NCBI RefSeq assembly: GCF_018861125.1
Contig: NZ_JAHKQN010000018.1
Coordinates: 1 to 64,000 of the forward strand
DNA length: 64,000 nt
Direction: 5' to 3'
Source: Cellulophaga baltica
GTDB taxonomy: Bacteria; Bacteroidota; Bacteroidia; Flavobacteriales; Flavobacteriaceae
The translations under genes and the position numbers were made by a program. A model generated the notes under the pieces. That model was not told where the DNA came from, searched no databases, and was given only the letters and a program-made list of their open reading frames with translations. This document shows, piece by piece, positions 26,333 to 38,000 of this stretch. Position 1 is the stretch's first letter. Each line of letters begins with the position of its first letter.

Positions 26333-26665
26333 ATGTTAGCACTGATATTATTTTATTGGATAGGAAAGTATTTTTACAATTTAGCCGATGAATTTGATAA
26401 ACAAAAATGGGGTTATGCTATTTTAGGCATAGTTTCTTATTATGTTGGTTGTTTAGGTTTTGGTTTAATTTGTGGTATTATTACAGAGATTGTTTCTCCA
26501 GGTACAATAGATACTATTAATGAAACTTTATTAAGTATCATAGCATTACCATTTGGAATTTTAAGTTGCTATTTACTTTATAAATATCTAGAAAAAACTT
26601 GGAAGAAAAATAATCCGAATCCGATTGATATGTTAGACGAAATTGGAAAACAATCTTTAGATTAA
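26333..26665 (+). CDS. Small hypothetical membrane protein
   Basis: The 110-residue protein has three probable membrane segments (about 2-18, 30-52 and 62-83) and a hydrophilic charged tail ([20 protein letters not shown]). There is no signal peptide beyond the first segment. The family is not recognised. It follows sbcC by 167 bp and converges with copy C of the 72-residue protein. Confidence 0.5.
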   Translation: MLALILFYWIGKYFYNLADEFDKQKWGYAILGIVSYYVGCLGFGLICGIITEIVSPGTIDTINETLLSIIALPFGILSCYLLYKYLEKTWKKNNPNPIDMLDEIGKQSLD

Positions 26666-26731
26666 AAAACAAAACTTTTTTTATTAAGAATTTGAGCAAA
26701 TATTATTTGATTATAGTATTTGCTTTTTTAG

Positions 26732-26950
26732 TTATGACAACTTCGCTTTGTTTGCTTTTGTAGTGAAAGACAATTCTTTTTTAATTCTTGAATTTTTGAA
26801 CTTGTATAAACGTGCCGTAGAAGTTTCGTAAGATGTTGATATAACAATTGTTTTTGGTGCAGTTTCAACTTTTACTTCTTTTTTAACATCTTGTGCTTGA
26901 GCAGTTACTCCGATAAAGATAAAAAAGATAGTGATGATTAAAGTTTTCAT
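26732..26950 (-). CDS. 72-residue secreted protein, copy C
   Basis: This is the third copy and the most diverged: QDVKKEVKVETAPKTIVIST replaces the A/B versions, while ETSTARLYKFKNSRIKKELS is unchanged. All three copies point the same way (- strand) and sit in gaps between + strand genes. Confidence 0.7.
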   Translation of the reverse strand: MKTLIITIFFIFIGVTAQAQDVKKEVKVETAPKTIVISTSYETSTARLYKFKNSRIKKELSFTTKANKAKLS

Positions 26951-27125
26951 GTCTTGCGTATTTGTTACATATATATAACGCAGACATTGTTGTTTTGCTA
27001 GGTTCTGATTCGCTCAACGACACTCTTTTTCGTTCTTTTGAAAAATATCAGATAAGTGGTATAACTCACCCGACCAAGCGTATTTGATCGATTTACAGCT
27101 CAGCGATTGTAGATGTATTTCGTCG
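26951..27125 (-). repeat. Conserved upstream block of the 72-residue gene, copy C
   Basis: It aligns over its full length with the blocks at 17072 and 21020 but carries more substitutions, including one that breaks the AGAAC/GTTCT inverted pair (the right half reads TGTCT). The near-palindrome GTTATATATATGTAAC near the start codon is unchanged. Confidence 0.6.
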
Positions 27126-27181
27126 GTTTGCTCAAAATCATCGAACTCACTTTTTAAGTATCTTTACATAAAAAACAAAGC

Positions 27182-27817
27182 ATGAACATCAATATAAACG
27201 CTGTACCAAATGAACTTAAAACTTTAATTGGCACTGAAGAAGTTGATTTTATAGTTAAAGCCAAAAGAAGAAAACCTTTAAGTTATTCAATTTTACTATT
27301 TGTGTTTTCTACTTTTTGGTTGGGCATAAGTGGTACCATCGGTTTTTTATTTTTAGGCCCTTTGTTTTTTGGTGAAGAAGTGCATTTTAAAGAAAACGGT
27401 GTCGCAAAAGTGGCTACCTTAGATAATTATGATTCACTATTAATGCCCGCAGCAATACTCAGTTTTTTTATGCTTATTGGTATTGTTATATTGATTAGCG
27501 CTATCGTAATTTTTTTTCAAAAAGGAGGCTATTTTGTGGGAACACCTAGTCGGTTAATTCAATTTAGAAAAGGCAAAGCTACAAGTACAGATTGGGAGCA
27601 ATTTAATGGCACGATAAATACAAAAAGTAAAGGAACTAGTGGAAACATCACATTTCAACTCAGAACAGGAAAAATGCGTAGTAGAAAAAATGGCCCTAGC
27701 CAATATGTACCAAGCACTATTTCTATTTCAGGTATTGATAATTTGTATTCAGTAGAACAAAAATGTAGAACTCGTATAAAAGAAAATGATCCTACACCAG
27801 CAAATACTAGCGTTTAG
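27182..27817 (+). CDS. Hypothetical membrane protein
   Basis: The 211-residue protein has two membrane segments (about 35-60 and 93-118) framing an external loop, and a cytosolic C-terminal domain that looks like a PH-type small beta barrel (GTPSRLIQFRKGKATSTDWEQFNGTINTKSKGTSGNITFQLRTGKM). The family is not recognised. It converges with upp, the stops being 2 bp apart. Confidence 0.55.
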   Translation: MNININAVPNELKTLIGTEEVDFIVKAKRRKPLSYSILLFVFSTFWLGISGTIGFLFLGPLFFGEEVHFKENGVAKVATLDNYDSLLMPAAILSFFMLIGIVILISAIVIFFQKGGYFVGTPSRLIQFRKGKATSTDWEQFNGTINTKSKGTSGNITFQLRTGKMRSRKNGPSQYVPSTISISGIDNLYSVEQKCRTRIKENDPTPANTSV

Positions 27818-27819
27818 AT

Positions 27820-28473
27820 TTATAATTTAGAACCATAGGCTAAATCACCAGCATCACCTAAACCAGGAATTATATAGCCTTTTGAATTTAACTCATCATC
27901 AACAGCTGCAATCCATAAATGGGTGTTCTCTGGGAATTTAGTGGCTACAAAATCTACACCTTCTTGCGAACCTATTACTGATGCTATATGAATCTGCTTT
28001 GGAGTTCCGTGTGGTTTTAATCCTTCTAATACATTTTCTAAGGTTCTACCAGTAGCTAACATAGGGTCGGCTAAAACGAGTATTTTACCTTCTAATGATG
28101 GCGCTGCAAAATAATCGACAATTACCTCAAATTCATCTTCGCCATTTTCATGTTTTCTAAAAGCAGAAATATAACCATTCTCTGCATCATCAAAATAATT
28201 TAACAAACCTTGGTGCAATGGCAAACCAGCTCTTAAAATTGAACATACCACTATTTCATCAGCAAGTACGGGTACGTTTTTAGTTCCTAATGGTGTTGTT
28301 ATTTCTTCATCTTTGTATGGCAATGTTTTACTAATCTCATAACTAATAATTTCACCAACACGTTCTATATTTTTTCTAAAACGCATACTATCTTTTTGAA
28401 TAGTTGTATCTCTAAGTTGTTTTAGAAATCTGTTTAAAATAGAATTTTCGTTTTCAAAATTATGTATCGTCAT
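27820..28473 (-). CDS. upp: Uracil phosphoribosyltransferase
   Basis: The enzyme salvages uracil with PRPP to UMP in the cytoplasm. At 217 residues it is normal length. The PRPP loop is VLADPMLATGRTLENVLEGL (about 133-152), preceded by SILRAGLPLHQGL. The C-terminal uracil-binding segment is GYIIPGLGDAGDLAYGSKL. It is monocistronic. Confidence 0.95.
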   Translation of the reverse strand: MTIHNFENENSILNRFLKQLRDTTIQKDSMRFRKNIERVGEIISYEISKTLPYKDEEITTPLGTKNVPVLADEIVVCSILRAGLPLHQGLLNYFDDAENGYISAFRKHENGEDEFEVIVDYFAAPSLEGKILVLADPMLATGRTLENVLEGLKPHGTPKQIHIASVIGSQEGVDFVATKFPENTHLWIAAVDDELNSKGYIIPGLGDAGDLAYGSKL

Positions 28474-28651
28474 AGCAAATAATATTGTCTAAAAATACAA
28501 TTTTTTAGCTACAAGTTTAAATCTCGATTTTTGATTTCAGTTATTTTTAAAAGCTTTTGAAGAAAGGAGAATGTTTAATTGATTCTAATTTTACGATAGT
28601 CCACATCTAATATTGAACTATTAGAATTTATATTAATTACAAATTTTTATT

Positions 28652-29134
28652 ATGAATCATTCTGACAAAAAAACAAAAAGCAGTACTTACACTAAATTCT
28701 TTTTAATGTTAGGTTGCTCATTTGTAGCCATGTATATTACAATGTACTTAAATACATATGCAATTGACCATGTTTATTTTAGCTTAACACGGTTTTACAT
28801 GACCTGTTTAGGTATTTCAGCAATGGCATTGATTATGCTGTTTTTTATGTTGAAAATGTATAAAAACACTAAAAAAAACATAGCTATTATATTTGGGAGT
28901 ATTATCATTTTTTTCGGATCATTGTCACTAGTAAGAGCCCAAAAACCAATTATTGGTGACCTTTTTTGGTTGAGAGCTATGATTCCACACCATTCTATTG
29001 CAATACTAACCAGTGAAAGAGCTGCAATAAAAGATCCAGAAGTTAAACAACTTTCAAAAGAAATTATTGAAGCTCAAAAAAAGGAAATACTAGAAATGAA
29101 AGCAATGATAGAGCGATTAGAAAATGAGAATTAG
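28652..29134 (+). CDS. DUF305-like membrane protein
   Basis: The 160-residue protein has three membrane segments (about 18-38, 48-68 and 76-92) and a C-terminal helical part with WLRAMIPHHSIAILTSERA, the M-x-HH-x2-A/I motif of DUF305, a ferritin-like helical domain thought to bind metal. A single unit is present rather than the tandem pair of longer members. Its stop codon overlaps that of the OmpA gene on the other strand by 4 bp. Confidence 0.7.
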   Translation: MNHSDKKTKSSTYTKFFLMLGCSFVAMYITMYLNTYAIDHVYFSLTRFYMTCLGISAMALIMLFFMLKMYKNTKKNIAIIFGSIIIFFGSLSLVRAQKPIIGDLFWLRAMIPHHSIAILTSERAAIKDPEVKQLSKEIIEAQKKEILEMKAMIERLENEN

Positions 29135-31089
29135 TTGCTATAAACAATAAACTCTGATCTACGGTTTAGTGCATGCTCTTCTTCAGAACATTCTACATCA
29201 TTACTACATTTGTTTACTAATTGTGACTCTCCGTAACCTTTACCTGTTATACGGTCTGTATCTATTCCCATAGAAACAATATATTTTACTGTAGATTTTG
29301 CTCTACGGTCAGACAACCAGATATTGTATCGGTCACTATCTCTACTATCAGAATGTGAACCCACTTCTACCCTAGTATTTGGGTTTTCTTTCATGTACGC
29401 TACTACCTTATCTAATTCAGGATATGATTCTCTATTTAAATACGAGCTGTTTAAGCTGAAGTAAATAGGGTTCATTTCAAGTATTTTAACTAAATCGGCA
29501 CCAATTACCGTCGAAGCTTCACCTTTTTCCATGGCGATTATAAAGTCAAGCTCTCCTAACGTTTCATCGACTTCACCAATTGGCGTAATTAAATATGCCG
29601 TAGCATCATTATAACTTTCTGCTTGTGAAACAAATCTATACTTTATATTGGGAAATTCTATTTCTGAAGCAAATTTACCCTCAAAATCAGCATCAATTTC
29701 TCTTAATTCATTTTTAGAGTAATCATACACCGTAATTCTTGCAAATGGAATAGCTTCACCTGTAACTTTATCAATTACAGTTCCATTAATTTTTGAATAT
29801 ACAACTTCTTGTTCTTCCTCTTGTTTTTCATATTCAAAGCCATAAATATCATCATCACCTACTCCTCCTTCTCTGTTAGAAGCAAAGAAACCCGTACTAT
29901 TTTCTTCATCTAAAATAAGGGAAAAGTCATCTTTATTACTGTTTACTGGTGCCCCTAAATTCAACACCTCGTCACTATCTAATTTTATACTATACATATC
30001 AAGTCCGCCAAGGCCAGGATGTCCATCAGATGCAAAATACAATTCATTATCAGCCGCAATAAATGGGAAAGTTTCACGAGCTTCCGTATTAATTGTTTCT
30101 CCTAAATTTTCAGGTGTACCGAAACTTCCATCTTCTAAAATTTCAACTTTAAAAATATCAGATGCACCATAACTAGGTTCCATATCTGATGCAAAATACA
30201 TTGTTTTTTCATCGGCGCTCAAAGTTGGGTTTGCCGTTGAATAAGAATTACTATTAAAAGGTAATTCTGTAATGTTTGTCCATTTACCACTTTCTAAAGT
30301 TGCGCTATAAATTTTTAGTCTGCTTAACCCTGTTTCGTCTTCTACAAAGTTTCCATTCTCACTATTATTACGGGTAAAATATACGGTAGTACCATCTTTT
30401 GTAAAGACGGTAGATGATTCGTTTGTTTTTCCGTTTAGTTCACTTGAAAACTCTACAGGTGCGGCATATTCTCCTTCTGAAACAGTATCTGCCTTAAATA
30501 AATTTAAAAATGGTTTATTCGTCCATTTATGAATATTACCTACAAAAGTTCCTGAATCGCGAGCACTTGCAAACACAAGCCCTTTCTCATATAATGACGG
30601 AGCAAAATCAGATTCTTTTGAATTTACTGATAATGGTTTAAGCGTAAATTTTGTTTTGCTATTGTTTATTTTTTTAAGATAATCAATGTTATTTGAAAAC
30701 TTTAAAGCTCTTAAATCATTCTTTTTTGATTTGTTGAACTTACGCATGTAATTATCCGATTTTTTATAATCACCAACTGATTTTAATGACTGAGCATATC
30801 TAAAATAATATTCGGTACCAATCGTAGTTTCTTTTAAATCGAAAAGTTTACCGTACCAATTAGATGCTTCTTCGTAATCGCCATTATTATAATTTGCATC
30901 ACCTAAATTTTCATAAATCTCTTGCGATTCATAACCTTTTGAAACAAGTTGTTCATAGGTTTCTATAGCTTTAGCATAAGAATAGTTGTCAAAACTTTCT
31001 GAAGCCTTTTTTAAGCCATATTTTTGTGCGAAAGTGCTTTGAAACACACCCAAGAAACAAAGCAATATGATGTAGTGTTGTTTTTTCAT
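29131..31089 (-). CDS. OmpA-family protein with TPR, PD40 and carboxypeptidase-regulatory-like domains
   Basis: The 652-residue secreted protein has a signal peptide (1-21), TPR-like units (about 25-135), PD40/WD40-like beta-propeller repeats (about 170-420, with TVYFTRN, KTMYFASDMEPSYGASDIF and ELYFASDGHPGLGGLDMY), a CarboxypepD regulatory-like domain (about 435-510) and a C-terminal OmpA peptidoglycan-binding domain (about 540-650, VEVGSHSDSRDSDRYNIWLSDRRAKS). It lies 3 bp after the PorP/SprF gene and in the same transcript as the adhesin. This trio recurs in gliding Bacteroidota, where the OmpA protein probably anchors the outer-membrane complex to the wall. Confidence 0.85.
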   Translation of the reverse strand: MKKQHYIILLCFLGVFQSTFAQKYGLKKASESFDNYSYAKAIETYEQLVSKGYESQEIYENLGDANYNNGDYEEASNWYGKLFDLKETTIGTEYYFRYAQSLKSVGDYKKSDNYMRKFNKSKKNDLRALKFSNNIDYLKKINNSKTKFTLKPLSVNSKESDFAPSLYEKGLVFASARDSGTFVGNIHKWTNKPFLNLFKADTVSEGEYAAPVEFSSELNGKTNESSTVFTKDGTTVYFTRNNSENGNFVEDETGLSRLKIYSATLESGKWTNITELPFNSNSYSTANPTLSADEKTMYFASDMEPSYGASDIFKVEILEDGSFGTPENLGETINTEARETFPFIAADNELYFASDGHPGLGGLDMYSIKLDSDEVLNLGAPVNSNKDDFSLILDEENSTGFFASNREGGVGDDDIYGFEYEKQEEEQEVVYSKINGTVIDKVTGEAIPFARITVYDYSKNELREIDADFEGKFASEIEFPNIKYRFVSQAESYNDATAYLITPIGEVDETLGELDFIIAMEKGEASTVIGADLVKILEMNPIYFSLNSSYLNRESYPELDKVVAYMKENPNTRVEVGSHSDSRDSDRYNIWLSDRRAKSTVKYIVSMGIDTDRITGKGYGESQLVNKCSNDVECSEEEHALNRRSEFIVYSN

Positions 31090-31092
31090 AGC

Positions 31093-32040
31093 TTAAAAGA
31101 ATCTAGGAGTTAATGCGTTCTGGTTTTTCGATTTAAATTCATACCTTAAAAAGACCTCAAAAGAACCATCATTAAAACTTGAAGCTCCTAAAGTTGTAGT
31201 TTCTTTATCATAGGCTAAACCTATCATTAAACGTTCTGTAATTTGAAATCCTAAAAGTGCACTTAATGCTGCATCCCATCTGTACCCTGCACCTAGTGAA
31301 AAAGTATCATTATAAAGCAACGTTGCCGAAGCATCAGCCTGTAAAGGAGCACCATTAACACCTTTAAATAAAATTGCTGGTTTTAACTTTAAATTATAAC
31401 TTAAATCAAAAACATATCCTGAAATAAAGTACCAGTTCATACGCTCAGTACCTACATATGAAGTTTCGCTTGTATCAAAATGTTCCGTTTCTAAAAAGTT
31501 AGGAATGGAAACACCTGCATAAAAACGCTCATTATGAAAATAGATTCCTGCACCAAAATTGGGTGAAAACTTTTTGTCAATATTTGTGGTTCCTGGTGGT
31601 GCTGATGATGGATCATAAACTCTCAATTGATTAAAATCGATATTTAAAAAATGACCGCCAGCTTTTAAACCAAATGATATTTTATCAGTTTCAGAAGCTA
31701 ATATTGTATACGAAAAAGTAGCATCAAAATAAGTGTCTTGATTAGTTCCGTTCCCTATTTCGTCGTTTACTATAGATAAACCTAAACCTACTCGATTGTT
31801 TATGGGACTATGAATATTAAATGTCTGTGTTGTCGGCGCACCATCTAATCCCACCCATTGTGAACGATGCAATGCTGCAATGCTCAACACACCTCTTGAA
31901 CCTGTATAACCAGGATTTATAGCAAGGGTATTATACATATATTGAGTGTACTGTGCATCTTGCTGTGCATTTGCATTAAAAAATGGCACGGCTAGCAAAA
32001 GCAATACAATTAGTGATTTTATATGGTTACGAAAGTTCAT
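31093..32040 (-). CDS. PorP/SprF-family outer-membrane protein (T9SS)
   Basis: The 315-residue beta-barrel protein has a signal peptide (1-25) and the family start QQDAQYTQYMYNTLAINPGYTGSRG, then SQWVGLDGAPTTQTFNIHSP. SprF proteins act with the type IX secretion system to export or hold a partner adhesin encoded immediately upstream. Here the partner is the 2873-residue protein, 13 bp away, with a type B sorting domain. Confidence 0.9.
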   Translation of the reverse strand: MNFRNHIKSLIVLLLLAVPFFNANAQQDAQYTQYMYNTLAINPGYTGSRGVLSIAALHRSQWVGLDGAPTTQTFNIHSPINNRVGLGLSIVNDEIGNGTNQDTYFDATFSYTILASETDKISFGLKAGGHFLNIDFNQLRVYDPSSAPPGTTNIDKKFSPNFGAGIYFHNERFYAGVSIPNFLETEHFDTSETSYVGTERMNWYFISGYVFDLSYNLKLKPAILFKGVNGAPLQADASATLLYNDTFSLGAGYRWDAALSALLGFQITERLMIGLAYDKETTTLGASSFNDGSFEVFLRYEFKSKNQNALTPRFF

Positions 32041-32053
32041 ATTTTTCGTTTGT

Positions 32054-35000
32054 TTATCTGTTAAGGTATAAATAGCCCGACTTTTGGTTTACTTCGTCAT
32101 TTTTTACATATTTAATAACATAGAAATAAGTACCTGTTGGCAATTGTTCGTTAGCGTTTAATGTTACTCTACCGTTTGCTTCACCAACAAATGCATTAGA
32201 GTTATTATTATACGTTTGTGTTGAGAATACTTTTACGCCCCACCTATTGAAAACTTCAACGGAATTATCAGGGAAAGCCTCTATGTTTTGTATTAAGAAA
32301 ACACCTTGATTACTATCTGGAGTAACCAAATCACTTACAATTATGATATCACAAGCAACGTCTGCTGGTGGTGTTCCGCCGATAGAATCACAAGCATCTA
32401 ATGGGTCTGTATTATCAATAACCTCAGCACCATCATTTATACCATCATTATCTGTATCAGGGTCTTCAGGATCAGTTCCAATATTCGCTTCTTCATCATT
32501 TGTTAAGCCATCTTCATCACAATCAGAAGTGCCCAACGGTGTTCCACCAATAGAATCACAATCATCTAACGGATTAGTATTGTCAATAACTTCTTGTCCG
32601 TCATTGATACCATCATCGTCAGAATCCGCATCATAAGGGTCTGTACCTAATGTATTTTCTTCGTCATTAGTTAACCCATCATTATCAAAATCATTGGTTA
32701 TTGTAATAATTCCTGTACCAATATTTCCTGCAATATCGCTTGTACTCACATTTAAAATTGAAGGATAATTGGTAACCGTATACGAACCACTATCTGGTGT
32801 TAATGTTGCTGTATCAAGACTCCAATCACCATTAGCATCAACAGTAACTGTATATGTTACATCATCAATACCATCTTCATCAGTATCAATAGCAACCGTT
32901 AAAATTTCATTTGCTTCACCAGTTCCTCTAATTACTGGTGTTAAATTATCTGTAATTTGATCTTCTACTGTTGGTGCAACCGTATCAATTACAATTGTAA
33001 ATACTGCAGAAGAAACACTTGTATTATCATACACATCAGATGCTATCGCGGTAAGATCATACATATCATCAAAAAGTGTCGTACCTGTATAATCAAAACT
33101 CCAATCACCAGCGCTATCAGCAGTTGTAGTACCTATACTTACTCCATCAATAAATACTTCTATAATCTTATCAGCCTCAGAAGTACCGCTAATTATTAAA
33201 GTATTATCATTCGTTATTTGATCATCAACAATATTAGAATCTATTGAAATATCTGTTATAATTGGACTTACGATTACAACTGTTTGAACATCATAATCTT
33301 TTTGCTGAATTACTGTATTCGTATTTCCTGCACTATCAATAGTAGTAACACTACCATCAACAATTGTATCTGCATCTAAAGCTAAATCTGCCCCAGAAAC
33401 AACAATACTAAATTCGCCAGCACTATCAACTGCACCTGTACTAACAACTCCGTTAATATCTAAACTAACAATATCACCAGCCGTAAATTCTCCACTAACT
33501 GTTCCTGTAATTGTAATATCTCCTTCAGATTCTATTCTATTAACTGTATTATCATCAGTAATATCATCAATAAATAAACCTGGTACTGGATTTGTAATAT
33601 CTATATTATATAATTTATCAGTAGTTACTGTTCCTGTATTTCCTGAAGAACTAGTTGTTGTAACACTTCCTGCTACTGTAGTATCTGCATCTACTATTAA
33701 ATCTGAACCAGAAACAACAATACTAAAATTACCAGCACTATCAACTGTTCCTGTAGAAATAACTCCATTAATATCTAAAATAACAATATCACCAGCCGTA
33801 AATTCTCCGCTAACTGTTCCTGTAATAGTAATATCACCTTCAGATTCTGTTTTATTAATTATATTGTCGGCAGTAATATCATCAATAACAAATGCTGGCA
33901 TTGGTAAATCAGTCTCTACATTATAAACTTTATCATGTGTTGCTGTTCCAATATTACCTTTAGTATCTGTAGTGCTTACACTTCCTGCAACTGTTGTATC
34001 TGAATCTATTGCTAAATCTGAACCAGAAACAACAATACTAAATGCACCTGTACTATCAATTGTTCCCGTAGTTGTAACTCCGTTAATTATTAAAGTTACC
34101 GTATCACCCGTCATAAATTCACCCGTTACCGTTCCGGTAATTGTAATAGTAGTCGTTGCTTCAGTAGCGTTAATTGTATTATCTACTGTTATATCATCAA
34201 TAACAAGCGTTAATACGGGCACCGTAGCATCGATTGTAATTGGAAAACCAGTTGAAATAACTCCTGTATTTCCTGCTTCATCTGTAGCTTGTGCTGTTAT
34301 AATATAATCTCCATCTGCTAATGTAGTTCCGGTATGATCAAAAGACCAATTACCTGAACTATCTGTGGTGGTTGTTCCTATACTTGAACCATCAATAAAT
34401 ACCTCAACAGTACTATCAGCCTCAGCGGTTCCACTAAAAATTAAGGTGTTATCATTTGTTATTCCATCAGTTATATCAACCCCAGAATCGTCACTAATAG
34501 CCGTAACAATTGGTGCATTCGGAACTACAATATCTACAGCATACAATTTATCCGTTGTAACCGTTCCCGTATTTCCTGAGCTATCTGTTGTAGTAATACT
34601 CCCTGCTACTGTAGTATCTGCATCTACTATTAAATCTGCCCCAGAAACTACAATACTAAATTCGCCAGCACTATCAACTGCACCTGTACTAACAACTCCG
34701 TTAATATCTAAACTAACAATATCACCAGCTGTAAATTCTCCGCTAACTGTTCCGGTGATCGTTACCGTATTTTCAGATTCTGTTTTATTTATTATATTAT
34801 CAGCTGTAATATCATCAATGACAAATGTAGGCATTGGTAAATCTATCTCTACATTATAAACTTTATCATGTGTTGCTGTTCCAACATTTCCTGTAGTATC
34901 TGTTGTACTAACACTACCTGCAACTGTTGTATCTGAATCTGTTGCTAAATCGGAACCAAAAACAACAATGCTAAATACACCTGCACTGTCAACTGTTCCT

Positions 35001-38000
35001 GTTGTTGTAACTCCGTTAATTACTAAGATTACCGTATCACTCGTCATAAAATCTCCTGTTACTGTTCCTGTAATCGTAACAGTACCCATTGCCTCCGTAG
35101 CATTAATAGTATTATCTGCTGTAATATCATCAATTACCAACGTAGGTGTTGGTTCAATAATATCAACATTATAAACTTTATCATGTGTTGCTGTTCCAAC
35201 ATTTCCTGTAGTATCTGTTGTACTTACACTTCCTGCAACTGTTGTATCCGAATCTATTGCTAAATCGGAACCAGAAACTACAATACTGAATACACCTGCA
35301 CTGTCAATTGTTCCTGTTGTTGTAACTCCATTAATTACTAAAGTTACCGTATCACCTGTCATAAAATCTCCGGTTATTGCACCAGTAATAGTAATGTTTC
35401 CTTCGGACTCAGTTTTATTTATTATATTATCTGCTGTAATGTCATTTATTACTAATGTAAGTGCTGGTTCATCAACATCAACATTATAAATTTTATCATG
35501 TGTTGCAGTACCAGTATTACCAGCTATATCTAATGAACTTACACTCCCTGCAACCGTTGTATCTCCATCTAATGCTAAATCGGAACCAGAAACAATAATG
35601 CTGAATAAACCTGCACTGTCAATTGTTCCTGTTGTTGTAACTCCGTTGATTACTAAAGTTACCGTATCACCTGTTGTAAAATCTCCAGTTACTGTTCCTG
35701 TAATTGTAATGTTACCTTCGGATTCTGTTTTATTAACTGTATTGTCAGCTGTAATATCATTTATTATTAATGTAAGTGCTGGTTCATCAACATCAACATT
35801 ATAGACTTTGTCGTGTGTTGCTGTTCCTATATTACCAGCATCATCAGTAACGCTAATACTTCCAGCAACTGTTGAATCTGCATCTAATGCTAAATCTGAA
35901 CCTGAAACTACAATACTAAAAGTTCCTGAACTATTTACAGTTCCTGTTGTAGTAACTCCGTTAATCACTAAAGTTACCGTATCGCCAGAAGAATAATCCC
36001 CGGTTACTGTTCCGGTAATTGTAATGTTACCTTCGGATTCTGTTTTATTTACCGTATTATCAGCGGTGATATCATTCAATACTAATGTTAACGTAGGAGA
36101 ACTAGTGTCAATAGTGATTGGATAAACTACAGAAAGTGTTCCTGTATTACCTGCAACATCTATTGTCTGTGCTGTAATGTCATAATCACCATCAGCTAAT
36201 GTTGAACCTGTATAATCAAAAGTCCAATTTCCTGAACCATCTGTTATTGTAGTTCCAATACTTGTACCATCAATAAAAACTTCAACGGTACTATCAGCTT
36301 CTGAAGTTCCGCTAAAAATCAAAGTATTATCACTTGTTAAACCATCAGTACTGCTCGTTCCTAAGTCATCAGAAATTGACGTAACTACTGAGCTATTTGG
36401 TGCTGTAGTATCAATAGTAATCGGAAAATCAGTACTAATTGCACTTACATTACCAGCCAAATCTGTTGCCCTAGCTGTAATAATATAATCTCCTTCCGAT
36501 AGCACAGTACCTGTATAATCATACGTCCAATCACCAGCACTATCCGTAGCTGTACTGCCAATACTTACACCATCAATAAAAACCTCTACTACACTATCAG
36601 CTTCTGAAGTTCCACTAAAAATTATTGTTGTATCATTTGTAATACCATCAGAAGTATTACTACCTGTATCATTAGTAATAGAAGTAACTAAAGGAGCTAT
36701 AGGAGCTGTTGTATCAACAGTAATTGGAAAATCTGCAGAAAAACCACTTATATTTCCTGCCTCATCTATAGACTGCGCTGTTAATATATACGTATCATCA
36801 GCTAATACTATCCCCGTATAATCAAAAGACCATTGACCAGAACCATTTGCTAAAACAGTGCCTACACTTACCCCATCAAAAAAGAGTTCAACTGTATCAT
36901 TTGGCCCTGACAAACCTGTTATTATTAACGTATTATCTGAGGTAATCTCATCTGTAGTACTTTCTCCTGTATCATCAGTAATTTTAGAAATAAAAGGCGC
37001 AAAGTTATTGTCTGTTTCAATTGTAAAAGAAAATTCAGCAGACTCAGCACTTAAATTCCCTGCTGTATCTGATGCTATTGCTGTAATTCCATAATCATTA
37101 TCCACTAAAGTAACACCTGTATAATCAAAAGTCCAATTACCACTACTATCTGACGTAGTTGTTCCGATACTATTACCATCCAAGAAAAGTTCTAAAATAA
37201 CATTTGCATCTGATGTTCCACTAAAAATTAATTGATTATCAGATGTAATACCATCTGTAGAACTGCTACCCGTATCTTCACTAATTGCCGTAATAACAGG
37301 AGTTGCTGGTGCTGTAACATCAATAGTTAATGGGAAATCAGTACTTAAAGCACTTGAATTCCCAGCTAAATCTGAAGCTCTTGCTGTAATGGTATAATCG
37401 CCTTCTGCCAAAACAGTTGATGTATGATTATAACTCCATTCCCCACTACTATTTGTAGTTGTAGTGCCAATACTCACACCATCAACAAAAACTTCAACAA
37501 TACTATTTGCTTCTGATGTTCCACTGAAAATTAATGTTGTATCATTTGTAATACCATCAGATGTACTACTTCCTGAATCAACTGTGATGGTTGTTACTGT
37601 TGGTTCGTTTGGATTTATAGTGTCAATTGTGATTGGAAAATCTGCTGAAACAGCACTCGTATTACCAGCAGTATCTATTGCATATGCTGTTAATGTGTAA
37701 TCACCATCAGCAAGAGGAATACCTCTATAATCTAAAGTCCATTGCCCCAAAGTAATATTAGCTGTTATAGTCCCAATACTCGTACCATCTAAAAAAACTT
37801 CAACTGTTTCTCCATTATCTGCAAACCCTGCTATAATTAAAGTATTGTCTGATGTTATTTCATCTGTAGAACTACTCCCTGTATCATCTGAAATTGAATT
37901 AATTACAATTAATGTAGGTGCAATTGTATCAATCGTAATTGGAAATTCGGCAGATGAAACACTTTCATTACCTATAGCATCTGTAGTTATTGCAGTAATA

